In this document: one piece after another, positions 35,294-44,983 of the stretch
Layout of the letters: every line of letters starts with the position of its first letter
Position numbering within the stretch: the stretch's first letter is position 1
NCBI GenBank assembly: GCA_964562455.1
Contig: CAZLTN010000009.1
Coordinates: 38,375 to 102,374 of the forward strand
Origin: Ravibacter sp964562455
GTDB lineage: Bacteria > Bacteroidota > Bacteroidia > Cytophagales > Spirosomataceae
Reading direction: 5' to 3'
DNA length: 64,000 nucleotides
The notes under the pieces: model-generated
What the model saw: only the letters and a program-made list of their open reading frames with translations
Database searches by the model: none
Told to the model about the DNA's origin: nothing
Position numbers and translations under genes: made by a program

Positions 35294-37057
35294 ATGAACA
35301 GAATCACTATCGCCATAATTGCCTCCTTGTTGTGTTTCAGCAGCCTGTCCGCGCAGCAACCTGTTAAAGAATCCCGTGGCTTTTACCAGTTTATGTCCGA
35401 TGACCCTGTCTACAGACCTTTTTTCAGCGAAAGAGAAGGCGTTTTTTCAAAAAACGGTATGGTAGCTTCGGCACATCCGGTGGCTTCTGAAGCAGGAGCA
35501 GCCATTCTGAGGAAGGGAGGCAATGCAATCGACGCGGCTATAGCTGTGAAGTTTGCCCTCGCGGTCGTCCATCCTGCCGCCGGCAACCTGGGCGGGGGAG
35601 GATTCCTTGTGTACCGCGATCCGGCGGGGACGGGTTATGCGCTGGATTTCCGGGAGAAAGCCCCCCTGAAAGCGCACAAAGATATGTACCTGGATAAGGA
35701 CGGGAATGTTGTCGGTGAAATGAGCACGAAAGGGCACCAGGCAAGCGGGGTACCCGGCTCCGTCGACGGTATGATCAGTGCTCATAAGCGTTTCGGCCGC
35801 CTGCCCTGGAGCGACCTGGTACAACCCGCAATAGACCTCGCCGTGAAAGGTGTGATTCAGACAGAAAAGGAGGCCCGCGGACTCAATGCAATCAGAAAAA
35901 CGATACTTGAGGTCAATCCGGGGACTTCTTATTACCAAAAAAAGGATGGAAGCACCTGGGCCGCAGGAGATACCCTCTACCAGCCTGATCTTGCCCGCGT
36001 GCTCAGATCGGTACAGCGTAAGGGGCGCAGCGGGTTTTATAAAGGGCGTACCGCCAGGCTGCTGGTGAGGGAGATGAAAAAGGGCGGGGGCATCATCACC
36101 CGGAAAGACCTTTCAGGATATCATGCGGCATGGCGGGAGCCTGTCGCGGAAACCTATAAAAACTATCGCCTGATCACCATGTCGCCTCCCTCCAGCGGGG
36201 GGATTGCCCTGATCCAGTTGCTGAGACTGGTAGAACCTTACCCGCTGGCACGCTGGGGATGGAACGCTGATTCCACAGTGCAGGTCATGATCGAAGCGGA
36301 AAGGAGGGTTTATGCGGACCGGGCCAAGTTCCTGGGAGATCCGGATTTTGTCAAAATTCCGTCGAAAGAGCTGATGAGCTACCCGTACCTGCGCGAGCGC
36401 TGGAAGGATTTCTCTTTTGACCGGGCCTCCAGCAGCACCGATATTGCAGGCGGGAGCCTTCCGGGCTACGAAAGCATGGAAACTACCCATTATTCGGTAG
36501 TGGACAACGAGGGCAATGCGGTGGCGGTAACCACTACCCTGAACGGAAGCTACGGAAGCGGGGTCGTTGTAAAAAGAGGGGGTTTCCTGATGAACAACGA
36601 AATGGATGACTTCAGCATCAAGCCAGGTGTGCCGAATATGTTCGGTCTGATCGGCAACAAAGCCAATGCCATCGCCCCTGGCAAGCGAATGCTTTCCTCT
36701 ATGACGCCCACTATTGTCGAAAGTGACGGGAAGCTTCTCATGGTCGTAGGGACACCCGGAGGCTCCACTATTATTACCTCCGTCTTCCAGACCATACTGA
36801 ATGTGCTGGAGCATGGAATGACCATGCAGCAAGCCGTCAACGCCCTGAAATTTCATCACCAATGGCTTCCCGACAAAACGATGTTCGAAGCCGGAGCATT
36901 CAGCCCGAAAACAATCAGCGCCCTGCAGGACCGCGGATTTGTACTCGAGCAGCAGCGCAATACCATCGGGAGAATGGATTGTATTCTGGTATGGCCTGAT
37001 GGCAGGCTGGAAGGCGGATCGGATCCGAGAGGGGATGATACGAGTGTGGGGTATTGA
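35294..37057 (+). CDS. ggt: Gamma-glutamyltransferase
   Basis: Periplasmic self-cleaving enzyme that hydrolyses glutathione and transfers gamma-glutamyl groups. A signal peptide (ITIAIIASLLCFSSLSAQ) is followed by the large subunit (GMVASAHPVASEAGAAILRK; GGGGFLVYRDPAG-like AGNLGGGGFLVYRD). The autocleavage site and nucleophile Thr lie in METTHYSVVDNEGNAVAVT, then GSGVVVKRGGFLMNNEMDDF. The C-terminal SMTPTIV and MLVVGTPGG-like MVVGTPGGSTIITSVFQ close the small subunit. Length of 587 residues is normal. Single gene, convergent with the stress protein with only 8 bases between stops. Confidence 0.95.
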   Translation: MNRITIAIIASLLCFSSLSAQQPVKESRGFYQFMSDDPVYRPFFSEREGVFSKNGMVASAHPVASEAGAAILRKGGNAIDAAIAVKFALAVVHPAAGNLGGGGFLVYRDPAGTGYALDFREKAPLKAHKDMYLDKDGNVVGEMSTKGHQASGVPGSVDGMISAHKRFGRLPWSDLVQPAIDLAVKGVIQTEKEARGLNAIRKTILEVNPGTSYYQKKDGSTWAAGDTLYQPDLARVLRSVQRKGRSGFYKGRTARLLVREMKKGGGIITRKDLSGYHAAWREPVAETYKNYRLITMSPPSSGGIALIQLLRLVEPYPLARWGWNADSTVQVMIEAERRVYADRAKFLGDPDFVKIPSKELMSYPYLRERWKDFSFDRASSSTDIAGGSLPGYESMETTHYSVVDNEGNAVAVTTTLNGSYGSGVVVKRGGFLMNNEMDDFSIKPGVPNMFGLIGNKANAIAPGKRMLSSMTPTIVESDGKLLMVVGTPGGSTIITSVFQTILNVLEHGMTMQQAVNALKFHHQWLPDKTMFEAGAFSPKTISALQDRGFVLEQQRNTIGRMDCILVWPDGRLEGGSDPRGDDTSVGY

Positions 37058-37065
37058 GTGGCAGT

Positions 37066-37854
37066 TCACCCTCCCGAATACGTCCACGTAGGTATCCGCG
37101 AATGATTGACCACATTTGCCGCGATACTGGTGAAGTAAAGGTGGGAGAGGTCACGGCTGTGGGTAGTCATAGCGATCATATCGGCGCCGATCTCGGTAGC
37201 GAACCTAATAATCCCGCTTTCCTCGCTTTCGTCTGTTCTTGTATTCAGCGTATACCTTTCCAGTTTATTGGCTCCGGCAAACTCCTGCATAATGGTTATC
37301 AGCTTCTTTTCGTCTTCCTTTCCGGTAATGACGCGCAAAAGATGCAGCCTGCCTGCAAAGACGGCCTGCATCTTTTTCATGGCATCTATGAAAGAGGGAC
37401 TGCATTGCCCGAAATCACAAGGAAAGACAATATCCCGTATCTGCTGCGGACGGGCCGGCTGCCTGATGGAAAATACCGGAACCGGCGAGGTACGTACCAG
37501 TTTTCCAGCGTAAGATCCCGCAAATACACCGTCCCATCCGCGCGACCCTCGCGTACCAACTACGAGCTGGGTAATTTTCAATTCGTCTATTACTTTCAGG
37601 GTCTCCTCGACCAGCTTCCCTGTCCGTATCAGCGGAACTGCCGTTTTGTTGCCCAATATGCCGCTGCGGGCAACAGCAGCATATTCTGTTTCGTAAAGGG
37701 CTTTTTGCAATGTCGCTTCCTGCTCACCGGAAATAACGGATAAAATGTAAATTTCGCTTTGCAGGTTTGCTGCAAGCCCGCTGGCGAAAAGGAGGGCGTG
37801 AAGCGACAGTTCGGAGTAATCGCAGGGAACCAGGATTTTTTGTTGGAAAGACAT
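37066..37854 (-). CDS. Universal stress protein with two Usp domains
   Basis: 262-residue cytosolic protein made of two UspA folds. The first begins MSFQQKILVPCDYSELSLHA and has the ATP-type loop VVGTRGSRGWDGVFAGSYAG with VRTSPVPVFSI. The second begins RDIVFPCDFGQCSPSFIDAM and ends IAMTTHSRDLSHLYFTSIAA. The second loop lacks the full G-2x-G-9x-G(S/T) pattern, so only the first domain may bind nucleotide. Double-domain Usp proteins are common in Bacteroidetes and are linked to stress survival. Partner unknown. Confidence 0.92.
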   Translation of the reverse strand: MSFQQKILVPCDYSELSLHALLFASGLAANLQSEIYILSVISGEQEATLQKALYETEYAAVARSGILGNKTAVPLIRTGKLVEETLKVIDELKITQLVVGTRGSRGWDGVFAGSYAGKLVRTSPVPVFSIRQPARPQQIRDIVFPCDFGQCSPSFIDAMKKMQAVFAGRLHLLRVITGKEDEKKLITIMQEFAGANKLERYTLNTRTDESEESGIIRFATEIGADMIAMTTHSRDLSHLYFTSIAANVVNHSRIPTWTYSGG

Positions 37855-37948
37855 AAGCCGGCTGCCGTTTTACATTTACATAATCCTACCCCCGGCTCCT
37901 GTAGTACCAGTCCGGGAATAAAGAAACCGCAAGCGGTTAGTCTGCACC

Positions 37949-38905
37949 TCAGGGAACGACCTCAGAGAGCTTTATTTTGTAAAGCACATCGTTATAAGTC
38001 TTCTGATTTACGCTGCCGGTATAGCCTCCTGCTACAAAGAGGGTGTCGTTAAGGTAATACAACTGGGGGTCACAGATTTTGGGAGCTTTGTCGTGAGCCT
38101 CGTAATTCTTAAGGTCTGTCACCATCACAACATCCGAAGGCAGGTATTCGTTATTTACAACTTTTGAAGGCCAGCCATATACCAGCTTCGATCCCGGAGA
38201 AGCGATCTTTGGAATATTCCCGCCGAATTTTTCATCCAGCTTAAGATCAGGTACGGCTGTGTCATCCAGCTTGCCGTCTGTTAGCTTTCTGAGGGCGCCG
38301 TTGCTGAACAGGAGGTAGGTATGACCCGTGAAGCTGAAAACCTCCGAAAGAATGTCGTCATTATCTATTTTTATCTTCGTCTGGTACTTGAAATCCTGAT
38401 CCCATACGTAAATATACTTCTGTCTTGTCGTCGAAGGAGCACTCAACTGCCTTTCCAGCACTGACGTCAGGATATATTCACCGACTGTATGCACCCGGCC
38501 GTAATACGCCTCAAAACCGAGGTAAGGAATACCGGAGGTAGCCAGCAGGGTGCCGTCGGGGCTGTATTTGTAAAATTTCCAGGATACATTCGCCCCTGAT
38601 TCGCTGTAGCCGCCGCCGGTAACCAGGTCTCCGTTTCCGGTTACGAATGCAAATTTTTCCAGATAGCCCTGCTCAGGATAGTCTGCGATTTTCGTAAACC
38701 CCTTATCGGTCTGCTTATATATCGAGTTACCTGCATAGTAGGCAATTTTATTATCCGAAGCCACGACCGTATACCTGTCCCACGGATGGTTCTTTTCTTC
38801 AATCCAGACGTTATCTTTTGCCAGGGGGTCTGCCTCTGGGGAATTCTTTTTACAACCGCCAGAGATATAGACGAGGCATAGCAGTAAAGTGATTTTTTTT
38901 AGCAT
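37949..38905 (-). CDS. Putative lipoprotein of unknown function
   Basis: Start chosen at ATG 38905, giving a lipoprotein signal peptide MLKKITLLLCLVYISGGC with the lipid-attachment Cys followed by KKN. The frame extends 21 codons upstream to 38968 without a signal-like sequence. The remaining 300 residues look like a beta-propeller-like domain of repeated strands (WIEEKNHPWDRYTVVASDNK; YIYVWDQDFKYQTKIKIDND; GGYTGSVNQKTYNDVLYKI). No enzymatic motif is evident. It is a single gene between the stress protein and the ALG10-like glycosyltransferase. Confidence 0.8.
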   Translation of the reverse strand: MLKKITLLLCLVYISGGCKKNSPEADPLAKDNVWIEEKNHPWDRYTVVASDNKIAYYAGNSIYKQTDKGFTKIADYPEQGYLEKFAFVTGNGDLVTGGGYSESGANVSWKFYKYSPDGTLLATSGIPYLGFEAYYGRVHTVGEYILTSVLERQLSAPSTTRQKYIYVWDQDFKYQTKIKIDNDDILSEVFSFTGHTYLLFSNGALRKLTDGKLDDTAVPDLKLDEKFGGNIPKIASPGSKLVYGWPSKVVNNEYLPSDVVMVTDLKNYEAHDKAPKICDPQLYYLNDTLFVAGGYTGSVNQKTYNDVLYKIKLSEVVP

Positions 38906-39020
38906 GACAATAGATGTTTGAGTTTCTGATTTGGAATATCTACGAGGGTCTCTACAGTATGATAGCAATGTATTCGCCGGACGAAAGTTAGAATGTCATT
39001 CCAAAGATAGCCAATTAATC

Positions 39021-39028
39021 TATTTTTG
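39021..39028 (+). promoter_or_regulatory. Candidate -7 box for the ALG10-like gene
   Basis: TATTTTTG matches TAnnTTTG and ends 29 bases before the ATG. No TTTG is found at the expected -33 spacing, so this is only a partial match. Confidence 0.3.
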
Positions 39029-39057
39029 CGGGATAATCAGGTTGATTAAACGAATCT

Positions 39058-40269
39058 ATGGCTTTCAATTCAAATACAAAACGCCCGGTCTATATCACTT
39101 GTATCATAGCTTTGGTTTATGCGATAATGCTGGTAGCCAATGACTTCCTGGCTTTTCAGGAACTTTACCAGGATGAAAACCATTATCTGCCGACAGCGGT
39201 GATGTTCAGTCATGAAATCATTCCATCACTGAACCTTCTCAAAACTTACAACCAGCTTAATACGCCCCTTCCCTTTATACTCGGAGGTTGGGTGATCAGG
39301 TTGCTGGGAGAAGATGTACAATATCTCAGGTTAATGAATTTCCTGCTCAGCTTTTGTGTATTGCTGCTGTTTGTGTGGTTCAGGACCGGGGCGCGGGGGC
39401 AACGCTGGCTATATCTTGTCCCACTGGTAGCGATGCCTAGCTTTTACCTTTGCGCTATCCATTATTATACAGATATGACGGCTTGGCTGGCTGTTTTGCT
39501 GGGCATGGTGGCCTACCTGGAGCAGAAGCATTTTCCTGCGTGTGTAGCCTTTGCCGCAGCCATTGCCTCGCGGCAGTATATGCTGGCCTTTCCATTAGCT
39601 ATCGGGCTGTTTGAAGTATTGCGGATCTGGGAGGAAAGCAAATGGGATATCAGGACCCTGACAGGGAAGCTACTGGCCGACAGGAGGTGGATGTGGTATG
39701 TAGCGGCGGTCCTGAGCCTGGTACCATGGATATTGTTGTGGGGCGGGCCGGCGCCTGCGGCCATTATGCAGGAACAGCACTATGGCAATGCTCCGTTCTA
39801 TAATCCCGGTTTTGTGATCTATGTAAGCGCTATCGCAGCTTTTTACTTCGTGATTCCTGAAGCGCTCCTGGAGAAAACGTGGTCGTATTTTATTTCCTAC
39901 CCGGCCAGGTATCCGCGGACTTTCGTATCGATTGTGTCGGTTGTGATCGTCCTGGTCGTCTTTTTTCCGCCCCGTCAAACCTATAATCCATATTTCACCT
40001 GGCCTTATCTGGGCTATCTTGACCAGCTCCTGGTCGCATTGAGAATCCCCGGATTTGCCAGGAACATAGTTTTCGGTATCCTGATGTCCCTTACACTGAT
40101 GCGCTTCGTCAACCCGGGGAAAGTGACGCTGAACAGCCTCCTGGTAGCGGTCAACATATTGCTGCTGGGTAAGGCGCAGCTCTCATGGGATAAGTATTTT
40201 TTTCCGACGCTGATGATCCTTTGGTTCCTTGCGATGCATCGTGAGGAGCGTGCCGTCAGGTTTAAATAA
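39058..40269 (+). CDS. ALG10-like polytopic glycosyltransferase (GT-C fold)
   Basis: 403-residue membrane protein with about ten helices. Its first periplasmic loop has an acidic catalytic-type motif (FQELYQDENHYLPTAVMF) followed by TYNQLNTPLPFILGG, as in DIE2/ALG10 alpha-1,2-glucosyltransferases. A further loop has IASRQYMLAFPLA, recalling the RQTN segment of ALG10, and a late helix has WDKYFFPTLMILWF. In eukaryotes ALG10 adds the last glucose to lipid-linked oligosaccharide; a bacterial equivalent would use a polyprenyl-phosphate sugar donor. It faces a Dpm1-like GT2 gene 9 bases away (convergent), which could supply that donor. Family is likely, function inferred. Confidence 0.7.
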   Translation: MAFNSNTKRPVYITCIIALVYAIMLVANDFLAFQELYQDENHYLPTAVMFSHEIIPSLNLLKTYNQLNTPLPFILGGWVIRLLGEDVQYLRLMNFLLSFCVLLLFVWFRTGARGQRWLYLVPLVAMPSFYLCAIHYYTDMTAWLAVLLGMVAYLEQKHFPACVAFAAAIASRQYMLAFPLAIGLFEVLRIWEESKWDIRTLTGKLLADRRWMWYVAAVLSLVPWILLWGGPAPAAIMQEQHYGNAPFYNPGFVIYVSAIAAFYFVIPEALLEKTWSYFISYPARYPRTFVSIVSVVIVLVVFFPPRQTYNPYFTWPYLGYLDQLLVALRIPGFARNIVFGILMSLTLMRFVNPGKVTLNSLLVAVNILLLGKAQLSWDKYFFPTLMILWFLAMHREERAVRFK

Positions 40270-40278
40270 TTTTTGCGG

Positions 40279-40992
<714 letters not shown>

Positions 40993-41066
40993 GGCAGGTT
41001 CAGAGAGATCAGCATGGATTTGCGTCGTTTTCGGACTGCTAAAGTATATTGGGAGGGTAGTCCGGG

Positions 41067-41108
41067 AAAAAGGGGAGTTTGCCGTAAATACGCCTGCGGC
41101 AAACTCCC
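41067..41108 (-). terminator. Rho-independent terminator of pdhA
   Basis: On the minus strand, GGGAGTTTGCCG (41108-41097), a 12-base loop, CGGCAAACTCCC (41084-41073) and then C plus TTTTT. It lies just after the pdhA stop. Confidence 0.8.
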
Positions 41109-41118
41109 GGTGTTTCTA

Positions 41119-42147
41119 TCAATCGACGGTATACGGGTAATTTTCCTCCGCGTAAACGTCTGTGTATGCTTCTTTGGGATCGGGGAATGCGGACTCTTCG
41201 GAGAATTTTACAGATTCGGCCACAACCTCTTTTATTTTTGCTTCTATTGCTGTCAGGTCATCTTCAGTAGCCATATTATTTTCAAGTATAATAGCCCTTA
41301 CCTGCTCGATCGGATCCAGCAGTTTATATGACTCAACTTCTTCTTTGCTGCGGTATTTCTGGGGGTCAGACATAGAATGGCCCCGGTAGCGGTAGGTCCT
41401 GAACTCCAGGAAAGTAGGGCCTTCCCCTTTGCGGGCACGGGTGGCGGCGCGTTCTACTGCGTCGTGAACAGCTTCGACGTTCATCCCGTCTACAGGCTCG
41501 GAAGGGATATCGTAAGCGTCTCCGATGGTATAAAGCTCGGTAACATTGCTGGAACGGGCTACCGAAGTCCCCATGGCATAGCCATTGTTTTCGACTACGA
41601 AGATCACCGGCAGCTTCCAGGTCACGGCCATGTTTACAGTTTCATGGAAGGCTCCCTGGCGGATGGCCCCGTCACCGAAAAGACAAAGACAAACTTTGCC
41701 CGTTTCGCGGTATTTTTCGGCAAAGGCAATCCCGGCTCCCAGGGGGATCTGTGCACCAACTATTCCATGCCCGCCTACAAATCCTCTTTCTTTGTCGAAA
41801 ATGTGCATTGAACCGCCTTTTCCTTTCGTAGTGCCGGTTTCCTTCCCGTAAAGCTCGGCCATGATCTTGTTGGGATCGGTGCCGAGGGCAAGAGGGAAAC
41901 CATGGTCACGATAGGCAGTGATGTATTTATCGCCCTCTTCCAGAGCAGAAACGGAACCTGATGAGCAGGCTTCCTGGCCGATATAAAGATGGCAAAACCC
42001 CCTTATTTTCTGCTGTCCGTACAATTGACCCGCCTTTTCTTCGAACCGACGCTGAAGTAGCATACTTTCGAACCAGGACAGGTACTGCTCTTTGGAATGC
42101 CTGAGTTTTTTCGCCGTTGTTTTCTTTTTCTCTTTTGCGGTAGCCAT
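41119..42147 (-). CDS. pdhA: Pyruvate dehydrogenase E1 component, alpha subunit
   Basis: Thiamine-diphosphate subunit that, with E1 beta, decarboxylates pyruvate in the dehydrogenase complex. The TPP motif is GDGAIRQGAFHETVNMAVTW with VIFVVENNGYAMGTS; the phosphorylation-loop region TYRYRGHSMSDPQKYRS is also visible. Length of 342 residues is normal, with a lysine-rich N-terminus. No E1 beta or E2 gene is adjacent here: the gene ends in its own terminator and is divergent from recF, so the complex is encoded in more than one place. Confidence 0.95.
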   Translation of the reverse strand: MATAKEKKKTTAKKLRHSKEQYLSWFESMLLQRRFEEKAGQLYGQQKIRGFCHLYIGQEACSSGSVSALEEGDKYITAYRDHGFPLALGTDPNKIMAELYGKETGTTKGKGGSMHIFDKERGFVGGHGIVGAQIPLGAGIAFAEKYRETGKVCLCLFGDGAIRQGAFHETVNMAVTWKLPVIFVVENNGYAMGTSVARSSNVTELYTIGDAYDIPSEPVDGMNVEAVHDAVERAATRARKGEGPTFLEFRTYRYRGHSMSDPQKYRSKEEVESYKLLDPIEQVRAIILENNMATEDDLTAIEAKIKEVVAESVKFSEESAFPDPKEAYTDVYAEENYPYTVD

Positions 42148-42251
42148 TTACTTGCTTCTAGAGGTTAAAGACAGTACTTTGCCTGCCATTATTGTATAAA
42201 GAAAATTACTGTTGAGAGCTGATACATGAGGGATACCCTGAAGTTTCACTC

Positions 42252-42259
42252 TATTTTTG
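42252..42259 (+). promoter_or_regulatory. Candidate -7 box for recF
   Basis: TATTTTTG fits TAnnTTTG about 95 bases before the chosen recF start. No matching -33 element is clear. If real, it shows that recF does not start in the TTG that overlaps it. Confidence 0.3.
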
Positions 42260-42352
42260 CCGTCCTTTCCCGGTTATTCGGAAGATAGCCCTGAAGACAG
42301 GAACCGGACCGACTGCGAAAATAAGTATAAACCCCCGAACAACAAAGTAGCC

Positions 42353-43441
42353 GTGAGGATTGAGAAATTATTGCTGATACAATTCAGGAACTATGACGAT
42401 GCGACCTTTACGTTCTGCAGCCAGTTGAACTGCCTGCTGGGGGAGAACGGCAGCGGTAAAACCAATCTCCTGGATGCTGTTTATTTCCTGGCGCTGACAA
42501 AGAGCGCCTTTCACAACCAGGATCATATGAGCATTGCGCATCATGCTGACTACTTCATGCTCGACGGGGTTTTTGCCGAAGGAGAACGCAAAACAGAGAT
42601 CAAATGCGCGGTACACCGCACGCAGAGAAAGGCGCTGTTTGCTGATGGAAAGCCCTATGACAAACTCAGCGAGCACATAGGCAGGTTTCCCGTTGTGCTG
42701 GCCGAACCCGGCGATACCGACCTCATAAGGGAAGGAAGCGACGTGCGCCGGAAATTTTTTGATGGAGTGCTGTCGCAGGTGGACCAGGGATATCTCCGCG
42801 ATTTGCTCACCTATAACAGGTATCTGGGCCAGCGAAATGCACTTCTGAAGATTTTTGCGGATCGCGGGCGGGTCGATCATGAAATGCTGGATACCTACGA
42901 TGCTCCTTTGCTGGACCTTTGCGCGAAACTCAGCCGGCTCCGGCAGGATTTCCTGGTATCGTTCAGCGAATTGTTTGAAAAGCATTACCGCGAGCTGTCG
43001 CGGGGAAAGGAGACGGTGGAGATCGTTTATGACAGCGAGCTGACCGAACCGGGTTTCGAAGAGCGTTTCAGGCAGCAGCGGGTGACCGATATCCAGGCCC
43101 AGCGGACGACCAGGGGAGTACATAAGGACGAGTTTGTATTTAACTTCGACGGAGTGCCGCTCAGGAAGTTCGGGTCGCAGGGGCAATTGAAATCGTTCGT
43201 GCTGGCGATGAGGCTGGCGCAATTCGAGCTGATTGAAAAATATAGCGGTGTAAAGCCCATTTTGCTGCTGGACGATATTTTCGACAAGCTCGATGAGATC
43301 AGGATAGAGCAGCTCCTTTCGATGATCGAAAGAGGATTCTTCGGACAGGTTTTCATTTCTGACGCACGGCCCGAACGGTCCCGGCAAATTTTCGAAAAGC
43401 TCAGTTGTGAGAAGAAATTTTTCGACATTCAGAAAGGTTAA
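42353..43441 (+). CDS. recF: DNA replication and repair protein RecF
   Basis: SMC-like ATPase that loads RecA at gaps behind forks with RecO and RecR. Walker A GENGSGKTNLLDAVYFLAL, a signature-type RTTRGVHKDEFVF and Walker B LLLDDIFDKLDEIR are present. The start at GTG 42353 gives 363 residues beginning VRIEKLLLIQFRNYDDAT, the standard RecF opening; a longer frame from a TTG at 42257 adds 32 unconserved residues. The usual neighbours dnaA, dnaN and gyrB are absent. Confidence 0.94.
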   Translation: MRIEKLLLIQFRNYDDATFTFCSQLNCLLGENGSGKTNLLDAVYFLALTKSAFHNQDHMSIAHHADYFMLDGVFAEGERKTEIKCAVHRTQRKALFADGKPYDKLSEHIGRFPVVLAEPGDTDLIREGSDVRRKFFDGVLSQVDQGYLRDLLTYNRYLGQRNALLKIFADRGRVDHEMLDTYDAPLLDLCAKLSRLRQDFLVSFSELFEKHYRELSRGKETVEIVYDSELTEPGFEERFRQQRVTDIQAQRTTRGVHKDEFVFNFDGVPLRKFGSQGQLKSFVLAMRLAQFELIEKYSGVKPILLLDDIFDKLDEIRIEQLLSMIERGFFGQVFISDARPERSRQIFEKLSCEKKFFDIQKG

Positions 43442-43674
43442 TTGCTGCGAAGCCGGCAAAAGGAAATTGTACTGCAACTGTGCGTCGTATAGAGTATCAG
43501 TGGCAAGGAGAAGAATATGCTTCCGGTAAATTGTACTTTATCCTCCAGGGAGACTTTTTTTAATATTTTTTCCTCCTGTTATAGGATATATCCACGAAAA
43601 GTTCTTTATTTTTGTTTAGAGAAATCCCGCTTCAAAATACGAGTAAACCATATCTCATTAGCTAATGAAAAGTC

Positions 43675-44949
43675 ATGAAAGGTACATACAGGTTGTTGGC
43701 CATCTGGTTGGCAGCTTTTGCAGGTATAACTGCGACGACAACCGCTCAGAAGCGCTTTGCTGATTATGAAAAAGACCGTTACGGCTATTTTCTGACCGAG
43801 GGCAAAAAGACGCTCCGTATACCCTTTGAAGTCCATTCGAACCTGATTGTTGTACCCGTGCGGATCAACAACAGCGACACCTTGCGCTTTATCCTGGATA
43901 CGGGGGTAAGTACCACTATTATCACCGACCCCGCAGCGTTGGTGCCGAGCTCTCTCCGGTTTACACGGAAAGTGAGTATTTCGGGTGCAGGCGAGGGTGA
44001 TGCGGTAGAAGCCTATATCGCCATTGGAAATACGATAGATATGTGCGGGATGAAGGCGAATCATCAGAATATAGTCGTGCTGGAGGAGGACGTTCTGCAG
44101 CTTTCGGAGTTTGTAGGCCTGCCGGTCCACGGTATATTCGGTTACGAGGTATTCAATAATTTCGTGGTAACGATAGACTTCCAGCACAGGGAGCTTACGC
44201 TTAGAGAGCCGGGCACTTATCGCTTCAGGAGGCGTTATGGAGATATCTATGCGATCACGATAGAAGATACCAAGCCGTTTACCGAAGCTGTTACCCTCCT
44301 TGCGGACGGTCGTGAGCAACCTGTTAAGCTGGCAATTGACACCGGCGCTGCGCACGCCCTGCTGCTCGACCGGAGCAATGATTCAAGGGTGCGGTTACCC
44401 GAAAAGGTGATCTATACCCAGCTGGGGCGCGGATTGAACGGCGTAATAAACGGTAACCTGGGACGTATCGAGATGATCAGGGTCGGAAGGCACGAGATCG
44501 GGAATGTAGTGGCTTCATTTCCTGACAGTACTTCCTTTGGCATTAAGGTGCCAAAAGGAGATGAACGGCAGGGGAATATAGGCTGTGAAATTCTTCGCAG
44601 GTTCAAAATTACGATGAACTACCAGGATCAGTACATGGTATTGAAACCCGTTAAAAGAAAGCTGCGGGAAAAATTCGAGCATGACATGAGCGGGCTGGAG
44701 ATTAAAGCCGGCGGAACAGGCCTGAAGGATATTTTCGTTACCCACGTCCTCGATAAGTCACCTGGCAAAATAGCAGGTCTGGCCGAGGGAGACCAATTGG
44801 TATTTATGAATAACCGCCCCGTGAGAGATATGAATATGGGCGAGGTTTATAAATTGCTTCAGAAGGGGCACGGGAAATCGATCGATTTGCTGGTGAAGAG
44901 AAACGGCGAGATGTTTTTTACGCAGATTACGCTGAAGAGAATGATCTGA
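43675..44949 (+). CDS. Secreted retropepsin-like aspartyl protease with two DTG motifs and a PDZ domain
   Basis: 424-residue exported protein. A signal peptide (LLAIWLAAFAGITATTTAQ) is followed by two aspartyl-protease lobes in one chain: LDTGVSTTI (D75) and IDTGAAHALL (D222), separated by 147 residues, so both catalytic Asp are supplied in cis. A PDZ domain (about residues 335-424) carries GLKDIFVTHVLDKSPGKIAG and LAEGDQLVFMNNRPVRDMNM. It is therefore a probable periplasmic or outer-membrane peptidase that recognises C-termini. Substrate unknown. A TATTTTTG box lies upstream at 43607. Confidence 0.88.
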   Translation: MKGTYRLLAIWLAAFAGITATTTAQKRFADYEKDRYGYFLTEGKKTLRIPFEVHSNLIVVPVRINNSDTLRFILDTGVSTTIITDPAALVPSSLRFTRKVSISGAGEGDAVEAYIAIGNTIDMCGMKANHQNIVVLEEDVLQLSEFVGLPVHGIFGYEVFNNFVVTIDFQHRELTLREPGTYRFRRRYGDIYAITIEDTKPFTEAVTLLADGREQPVKLAIDTGAAHALLLDRSNDSRVRLPEKVIYTQLGRGLNGVINGNLGRIEMIRVGRHEIGNVVASFPDSTSFGIKVPKGDERQGNIGCEILRRFKITMNYQDQYMVLKPVKRKLREKFEHDMSGLEIKAGGTGLKDIFVTHVLDKSPGKIAGLAEGDQLVFMNNRPVRDMNMGEVYKLLQKGHGKSIDLLVKRNGEMFFTQITLKRMI

Positions 44950-44983
44950 CGGCCAATTTCTGATTGCTCATGGCTACATTTGC

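Noticed and set aside
36113..37087. Minus-strand ORF of 324 residues opposite ggt
   Set aside because: Shadow of the gamma-glutamyltransferase gene.
42257..42352. N-terminal extension of RecF from TTG 42257
   Set aside because: These 32 residues look unlike RecF, and a promoter-like TATTTTTG box overlaps the TTG.
41119..43441. Replication origin near recF
   Set aside because: No dnaA, dnaN or gyrB and no DnaA-box cluster are seen; recF alone is not enough.
42368..43477. Minus-strand ORF of 369 residues opposite recF
   Set aside because: RecF is intact on the other strand with all ATPase motifs; the antisense translation resembles nothing.
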